The notes under the pieces were generated by a model, which was not told the DNA's origin, did not search any database, and saw nothing but the letters and a program-made list of their open reading frames with translations. DNA of 64,000 nucleotides from Ophioderma brevispina (taxonomy: Eukaryota; Echinodermata; Ophiuroidea; Amphilepidida; Ophiodermatidae): NCBI GenBank assembly GCA_023653785.1, contig JAMKCH010035235.1:43929-107928 (forward strand), given 5' to 3'. Shown in pieces: positions 28,001-37,000 of the stretch (position 1 is its first letter; the number at the start of each line of letters is the position of its first letter). The position numbers and the translations under genes are program-made.

Positions 28001-31000
28001 TGTTATACACGTAAATGTTTATTGCACCAAACCGAAAAATCCGATTAAAAACTCAAACTTTGGAAGTGAGCAAATTTGGTGACCATCTTTAGTTCCAGTT
28101 GACTATTTTTAATTAATATACCCAAAAATTTACCATTTAAAAATCTGAAAGTCGGCCTTTAAATGTGATTTCTCTAGTTTTCCCAAGTCCTGCCGATACA
28201 TTTCCAGCATTACAAAACATTACTGATTTATATGTATTGAGCAATTGATAAACTGAAGAGTATCTTGTACAAAAAAGCACAGAGTGGGGAACATTCAATT
28301 TCTTGAAGGGTTCAAATCATTTACTGTTCATTATTTGTTCTTATGTTTCTTATAAATGTATGTCATTTGTAATTTAACAGGCCAACTTTAAACAATCCTT
28401 GATTTATTTGTTATTTCACTTGAAAGTGATTTATTTTTGGGACAGGAATCAGGTCTGAATGAAGTTGCTTTTTTGCCCTTAATTTTTTAAACAAAATAAT
28501 ATTTTTCCCTTGAAAAGCAATTTTTACAGCTTTAAACAGTTATGGCACTTGCTTTGCAGCTTCACACTAAATACTAAAAAAAAACACCAATCAAAAATAT
28601 TTTCACAGCCTTTAAATTATTTGCAATTCAAAATTTAACCACAAAAAAACATAACAAATTTGTAAACATTTTCTGCAATACAGTACAACCCATTACAGAT
28701 TTGTACTGGTCTATTTTAGTACTACACAAAATTACATATGAAATAGCAAAACATGTTTGCCACTGTAGTTCATGTTAATTTGAACAAACTGCACAGTCCA
28801 ACTGAGTATAATTTATGTTAATGATTTGCATGTGACGAGGTTTATACAATGGTAACATATTGTAAAATATTGTAAAAAAAAAAAAAAAAAAAAAAGGGGG
28901 GAGAGAAAATACTTCACAGAAAATCCTTTTGGGTCTAATATGTGCCAATTGATTCCTAACCTATGTTCCTGGTGTTGGTATAAGTACCATAATTACCATT
29001 CTTATGTTTGCTCATTTATGGTTTCAAGCTGAGTAAAATGTAAAAATATTCACATGATAAATTTTGTCATTACCTTTTGACAAATCACAACTTTGTTTTA
29101 AAATTCCGGACCCAGATTTTTTGTTTATACAAGTTACATGTTTATTGACACAAAATCAAGTAAAATCGACCAATTTTAAAGAACTCAAAACATTGGAAGT
29201 GAGCAAATTTGGTGACAATCTTAGTTCCAGTTGACTATTTTTATTAATATACCAAAAATATACCATTTAAAATTGAAAGTCGCCCTTTAAATGGAGATAG
29301 ATTTCTCTAGTTTTCCCAAGTTCATGCCGATACATTTCAGCATTACACAAAACATTACTGATTATATGTATTGAGCAATTGATTAAACTGAAGAGTATCT
29401 TGTACAAAAAAGCAGAGTGGGGAAATTCATCTTGAAGGTTCAAATCATGTACTGTTCATTATTGTTCTTATGTTTCTTATAAAGATGTATTTGTAATGTA
29501 ACAGCCAACTTTAAACATCCTTGATTTATTGTTATTCATGAAATGATTTATTTGGGACAGGATCAGGTGAATGAAGTGCTTTTTGTCCTGAATTTTTTAA
29601 ACAAAATAATCTTTCCTTAAATAGCAATGTGTACAGCTTTAAAAACAGTGATGGAATACTTGCATTAGCTGCAAACTAAATACTAAAAAAAAAAACCATC
29701 AAAATATTTTCACAGCCTTTAAATTATTTAAATTCAAAATTTAACCACAAAAAGCCATAACAAATGTAAAACTTTTCTGCAATACAGTACAACCCATTAC
29801 CGAGTGTACTGGTTATTTTAGGACTGACACAAAATTACATATTGAAAATAGCAAAACATGTTGCCACTGTGTTCATGTTATATTTGAACAAACTGCACAG
29901 TCCAAATGAAGTTATAATTTTTTATGTTATGATTTGCATGTGACGGTTTTATACAATGGACATAATGCAAATATTGCAAGAGCTTACAATGGAAGCCAGG
30001 TGGCCATATGAATCTTTTGGCTTATGACATTACACACATGCATTTTGTTTAAGTGTCAAGTAGCACTGTGCATACTAAATGAACATTTGAGACAAAAATC
30101 TGGAAGAAAATGGAGACAACTTTTATCAACAAATTTTGCATTTTTTTTGTGTCTGTGTGTGAAAAACTGTGCAGAGGAAAAGTGAAGGAAGAGGTAGTAT
30201 TCGTGTCTGAGACAAAAAAATCCTGGTGCTTGCATTATATTTATTTTTGTATTTTCATAAGTACAGTAAATTTGAAATCCTGGAGTTTTTAATTTGACAT
30301 ATAATCAAATGAAAAATTGCAGATATTTCATCACATGACACTGACAAATATTGTTGTTTATATCACAATGGTAACTTGTTTATTATCAAATAAAATCTGA
30401 AATGGAGAGGGTGTTGGCTTGAATGCATTATTCCATCAGAACCTATGACTTGGCCAACTCAAATAATACACATGGGTAGTGGTGTAAATTTGTTTTTGAC
30501 ATTGGGGATGGTGTTGATGGAAATTTATGAATGAAACTGGTTTTGCTGACAAGATATGATATTAGTACATATGTGCACAAATCATGCTATAAATTTTGCC
30601 ATTAAGAACCTAAAATCAATTTAAATGTAGAACAAAATGTGAATGAAGTGCACAGAAATTTACCATTTTAAAACTAATATGGTAAAATATGAGGTTATTT
30701 TGGTCAAAAAACATGCACAGGCATCAACACGGGAGGGGAGTGATCGTATGGACTATCCACGCTGATCAAAATATTGGGAGGCTATATCACTCATCCCCCA
30801 AGATTATAGCCGAGTCAAATAAACAATATCAAGCCGAGTAAATGTAGTCTGAATAAATGGAGCCTTTATAAAATCTGGTAACATCTCACAAATGATAATG
30901 AAATGTAGGTTATAAATATTACCTTTAATGGGATTTTTTAATGTGAGGGTTATATAAGGCTATGGGAAGAATACTTTTAACACAATTAGAAATAAATTAA

Positions 31001-34000
31001 CAGAACAATGTGATCAGTCATGCATGAAACTTCTATTAGCATATTGTTAGTTACATGCAGCAAGAAAAACAATGACTTGTTCATCAGATCAATCAATCAA
31101 TCAATCTTTATTTCCATAAAAAAACAATACATCAAATAACATCAAACACACAAAACATATGGAGGAGTAGGCTGGAAAGCCATCAGAAGGAAACTGAGCT
31201 CAATTCTGGTGACAGGGTCAATTTTTAAAGTCAATTTTGATTGACTTTGCACATTGACATGCCTTAACTCATCAGACGGAATAACAAATTTGTATACATA
31301 GTTGTTATTTATTGCCTTTTAGGTAACTGAAAAGTACTTAAACATGGAACATGAAATTAATTTTCTCATGACAATGAGCTTTTCACACTAGAGCACAAAA
31401 ACGTAACATGTTTTTAAAATTACATCCCCTGAAGTTTTTGATCAAGATGCTAAATACTAAGTAGCCCAAATGCCCAGGGAAACGACGTATGCTACGGGCG
31501 CCGCCATATTACATATTTTTTTGGAGATCCCTCTTCTGTAATTGCAACACTGTGTAATTATGCTGAATTTGTACAAGAACTTCATAAACAGAGGATTTCC
31601 ATGTTTGTGTAAAAGTCAGAAATTATTAAAAGCAGCAGTACTGAAATTTAAAGCTTTATTTTTACTGATGGCAGACAATTTTCGTGAAAATTTGGCTTCA
31701 GTAATTAAACTAATACTGAAAAATAAGTTGTTTTTGCTTAAGTGTAAACATGTAGTGAGTGAGTGGTCTTTCCGTCCATGTGTACACGTCACAGCACTAG
31801 TGTTAACTGAACATCGGAAACAACCACATTCACAGTAAATTACAATCATCGTTATTATTTCTTTATGGTTGAATAAAAATGTTTCACACTGAAATTCATG
31901 TATTTAGAAATTTACATATTGTTTTAAAATAGATCAAAGAAAAATACAAATAAAAAAGATGGCAAGTCATTATTTTTCCATGCAATACAGAACACAGGAC
32001 TCAAACCACATGCAATTATAACATAGCACATGCACTACATTGTATGAACCAGGCACATGCAGGGGACTTGGTAACATGGGGCCTATAGGGCTAGTTAGAA
32101 CTCACTTTCTCGGATCCAGCGTGATCGCCAGACCGTTTAGCTGAACCCTGCTGCTGAGATTTGCGACCTGCTGGTGTCTATGAAAATTTCACCATGATCA
32201 TGTCATATTTTAGGTTGTAAAAGTTAATTGTTTTATCAAAAAGACAAGTTGTAACTGAAAATTTATAAACTTTACGAAATCCTCAAGAAAAGAAAAACAC
32301 TTTACTATAACGGGTTCAGCTGTGCTGCCAAGTTATAACAGTGTAAAATAGTGTTTCAGAACTGAAAACATTATTCCTTTCTTTTTAATTGTGAATTTCT
32401 TGAACTTTTGAAAGTGCTTCTTTATATTGTGTTTGTTTGATTTTTTTCTTTACTTAAAGCAATATTAGCACATTTTTTTGAAGAGCGCCCCCAATTTTTC
32501 AAAAAATTTGAAATTTTTACACGGTTGCATTGGTAACTGGCTAGTAAACATGTGAATGGTTAAGCTCAAAAATGTCTGTGTCTCACAAACGAAGGAATTT
32601 TGTAATTAGAATAATTATTATCGGGATCCTGATAATAATTCAACGGCTGCTGGAAACGGCCTTCCAATGTGAAATAGCCAGGAAATAGTGCCATGTACGT
32701 GTCTACGCTCATCCATTAGTTGTTTTATTGGTTCAGGCAAATCAAGTTAGAGGTTATTTTCTCGAGGTGGCACTATTTCATCATGGACGGACATAAACGT
32801 AGCACTTCCAGCTCTGCCATTAAGTCCAATCTGGGATCCAATTCTAATTACAAAATTGCTTAATTTATGATAAATACACATTTTTTAGCATTCTCGTTCG
32901 CAGGTATAGTTTCCTAGACAATCACCAACGTAACTGTACCAAAATATCAAATTTTGAAAATTGGGGGCGCTCTTCAAAAAATATGCCATTATTGCTTTAA
33001 CGAAATGAAATACAAAGTACATAGAGAAGGCTAAATTTTCTACTTTGCTATTTAAGTAGGACTTTTTAGAAAAACATTCTTTGAAAACAAATGCAGGCTA
33101 AGAAAATGACAGAAATTGCTGTACATATCAAACGAAATGTTCAGATAATGTTAATGAAAAAGTTGAGAATCATACCAAATTTCTGAAAGAGCTTTTATAT
33201 TTGATTGTAATTGAAGCAAGGACACAAAAACTACTGCCTACCATACGATGGTACGACGGTCCAGTTCTGATCAAACAATATTAATAATTAACAAGCAATG
33301 ATAGACACACAACGACAATATAGACTTCTAGATTCTTACTTATCTAATATTGGTGGATATTTTTGCATGGTTTTATTTGTGTGAATTTTCACGATAAAAA
33401 TAACAACAATAACAGAACACAGAGGACTTTTGTCATCAATCCTGAAAATGAATCTATAAAAGTGAAAATTACTATTAAATTATGAACAGTTGGTCAGAGT
33501 TAATTTTCATGGGTTCATACCTGAAGTCCTTGCACCTTATCCCTGGGCACTACCTGCCTATCTATCGGTATCTAAGCACTATTTTGATTGGTCACTTGGA
33601 AGGTAATATCATGTAATGAGCAAATCAGAGAAGTAAGAATGTTGGTAAGGTTTACACATACATATATAAAAGCACTATTTTGATTGGTTACTCACAGAGC
33701 TATCTCATGTTGTGTCCTGTAATGAGCCAATCAGACAGATATGTAAGAACAGTGGTGTTCTAATGACTCGTAAGGAATGCTTGCTTACCTTCTCCGATGT
33801 TGATGTAACAAATTGCATTGTCTTTAGGCAGATGCAGAACCTCCCATAAATATATATTCCCACATAATATATATTCATTTCGATCACCCTGTATGACGAC
33901 ACCCCCCCAAGTGACGTCATACCCACAATCCTCTTCCTCTTTTCGTAAAAAAAAAAAAAAAAAAAAAAGTTGAGAATCATACCAAATTTCTGAAAGAGCT

Positions 34001-37000
34001 TTTATATTTGATTGTAATTGAAGCAAGGACACAAAAACTACTGCCTACCATACGATGGTACGACGGTCCAGTTCTGATCAAACAATATTAATTATTAACA
34101 AGCAATGATAGACACACAACGACAATATAGACTTCTAGATTCTTACTTATCTAATATTGGATATTTTTGCATGGTTTTATTTGTGTGAATTTTCACGATA
34201 AAAATAACAACAATAACAGAACACAGAGGACTTTTGTCATCAATCCTGAAAATGAATCTATAAAAGTGAAAATTACTATTAAATTCAGGGCTAGAATTTC
34301 AGCGGGAATCCGAGAATCGATTCTCGCAAAGATTCTCGTAAACTGATTTGTGTGAATCAATGTTGATTCTCGTAAACTTTAGAAATTAACATAAGAGGGA
34401 ATCACATGATTCTCGCAAAATTTGTTGTTGGGAATCAAGACTGATTCTTGCACTCAGTGACAAAATTCTACCCCTGAAATTATGAACAGTTGGTCAGAGT
34501 TAATTTGCATGGGTTCATACCTGAAGTCCTTGCACCTTATCCCTGGGCACTACCTGCCTATCTGTCAGTATCTAAGCACTATTTTGATTGGTCACTTGGA
34601 AGGTAATATCATGTAATGAGCAAATCAGAGATACTGTAAGAATGTTGGTAAGGTTTACACATACATATATAGAAGCACTACTTTGATTGGTTACTCACAG
34701 AGCTATCTCATGTTGTGTCCTGTAAGGAGCCTATCAGACAGATTGTATCATTCGTCCCACTCCATCTGAGTTTCTACCAGTGCTTTCAAGCACTGCACCT
34801 GCAGTGCTTCAGAGAGAGAACATCACATGCATAAAATGGTAAACAAGGCTCTGTTGGACAACAAGCACCTGCTGCTTAACTCTGTCAAAGAATCACACCA
34901 GCTTGGCAGAAAGAGACTGAGCTCTTGTCGACCTTTCTGTTGACACGCTGCTAAACTCTCCAGCTCCCCATTCAACATCATACAGCCATGGAACACTGCC
35001 TGGCTAGATACTCCAAGACCAGACCAACTCACTATCACACCTATGACAGAACTCCTACATGGTAGCAATCTTCCACGCAAGGAATGAGTCACCTTGAACC
35101 AGAGTTGGTTGTTTCAACAGCAATATGCACCGATGGGGCTGCGACCATCTCCAGCCTGCCAATGTGACTCTCCTTCACAGACTGCGGATCACATTCTCAA
35201 TGAGTACCCTACCTTTCGTCCACCGGTGGATATAGACTTCTCAAACCCCAACCAATCAACAGGGAGCTGGCTCCACCAACTTCAACATATTTAGCTGCTG
35301 CCTCATATGCAAGAAGAAGATTGGATCATATGTGGTAGTGCCCAGGGCAGGGCTGGAAAAAATGCCAAATTTCCAAGGAACACAAAAAAGATTCCCTCCA
35401 AGATTTGAAAATTTCCATTGAATTCTTATGTATTTCTTTATTTACATGACAAAAATTTCCCTTCAATTGGAAATATTTCCCGGGAACCAGATTCCCAGTT
35501 CCCGCACTTTTCCAAGCTTGGCCCAGGGGGTTAAACCCTTTCTACAGTCATGTAGTGGACGCTTTGCTGCCTTCTCTAAACCCTTCTTCTGAACACTAAG
35601 CCCATACAGGTATTTACACCAAAGAAAAACTCAACAGCATTTTTGTTTACTTGTTTTTCAATTTTACTTTTAATTCTACAAGTAAAATCCTTTGACTAAT
35701 TGGAAAAAATGTATTATCTGGAGCAGATTAAATTGAAGGAAATCTAGAAGTCTATAATGTTACAAAAATGCAGAGTGTTATTGGCAGACAATGTTTGAAT
35801 TTAATGAAACGACACACATAAAGAGAATTGGAGCTAAACATTTAGAGACATTAACATTCCTGTGTGTGCCTACTGCACACACACAAACTCTCTACTTTGA
35901 ATCACATGATATGAATATTGATTAGAAACACTGGGGGAAATATGTTGCTATGGTAACTCACATCTTTCTTGGAAGGCTTCGGTGCACCTGCTGGGGTGGT
36001 AGATGGTGAAGGAGTCTTGCCGTGTGTTGGTGAATCATCTTTAATGGTAATCTAGGCAAAGAAAAAATAAAAACATATATAATCATATGCCACATAATAG
36101 GATTCTTTCACCGGCAATCACATGCAATACACTGCATTGAAATCTCATGCTGTAAGCTCTGTGATTTGTTCTGACCAATTACTGGGGCAACAAATCCGAT
36201 TACGTGACACTTCTGCAGGGAACAGAAAATAAGGCCACCTTAATACAGAAGCAAGTGGTGCTCTAGCTTCTAGTCTTCATACTTGCAAAGTTTCTCTGAA
36301 GCATTTTATAACAGAGTTTATGACAAAAATATTTTGCAACCCTGTAAAGGTTTAGTACTTATGTATAATGGAAACCTGCCTGCTAAAATGGACTATTAAA
36401 CACAAATGGACATGCCCCTTCGAACCAGTGGCATAACCGGACCTTTGCAAATGTGTGTGTGTGTGGGGGGGGGGGGGACAGAAGGGGTGCCGAGGCATTT
36501 TCTGAGGGGGGCCCTTCATAAACACTATACAAACGGTCACACTGTAAACTGAAAATGTCTTGAATTGGAAAAATCATCTAAATTTTAAGCCCTCACAGTG
36601 AATAGAGAATTAAGCATAACAACAGGAAAGCATTTTAAATCAAGATCAAATCCAACATCCAAAACCAAATCAATAGGATTTCTTATAAGCTACATACAAT
36701 ACTGCCTATTATATGAGTGCACCCAGGCAAATCTTACAATCTTAAATTCCACACACCATGAAATTATGATTACATCTCAAAAGAAAGCTGGTGACCTTAG
36801 GAAATGAACAGAATAAAGTTTCGATTTTTATCTGTCTTTATAAAGCTTTGGGGGCTTAAAAACTTTCAAGATTTTATGTATTTTCCTGTATTTTCAATAC
36901 ACCCAAAAAGCGCCCAATTGCCTTATTATAAATGCATGACGTCATTTCGGTATCACCGATCACGTAAAAAAAAAAAAAAAAAAAAAAACTGAAAATGTCT

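Noticed and set aside
33521..33553. Possible 33-nt microexon on the minus strand ([11 protein letters not shown]), repeated in the copy near 34.54 kb
   Set aside because: The donor (CAG then GTATGA) is good, but the acceptor has no pyrimidine tract and the peptide does not resemble the neighbouring cassettes. Not supported without transcripts.
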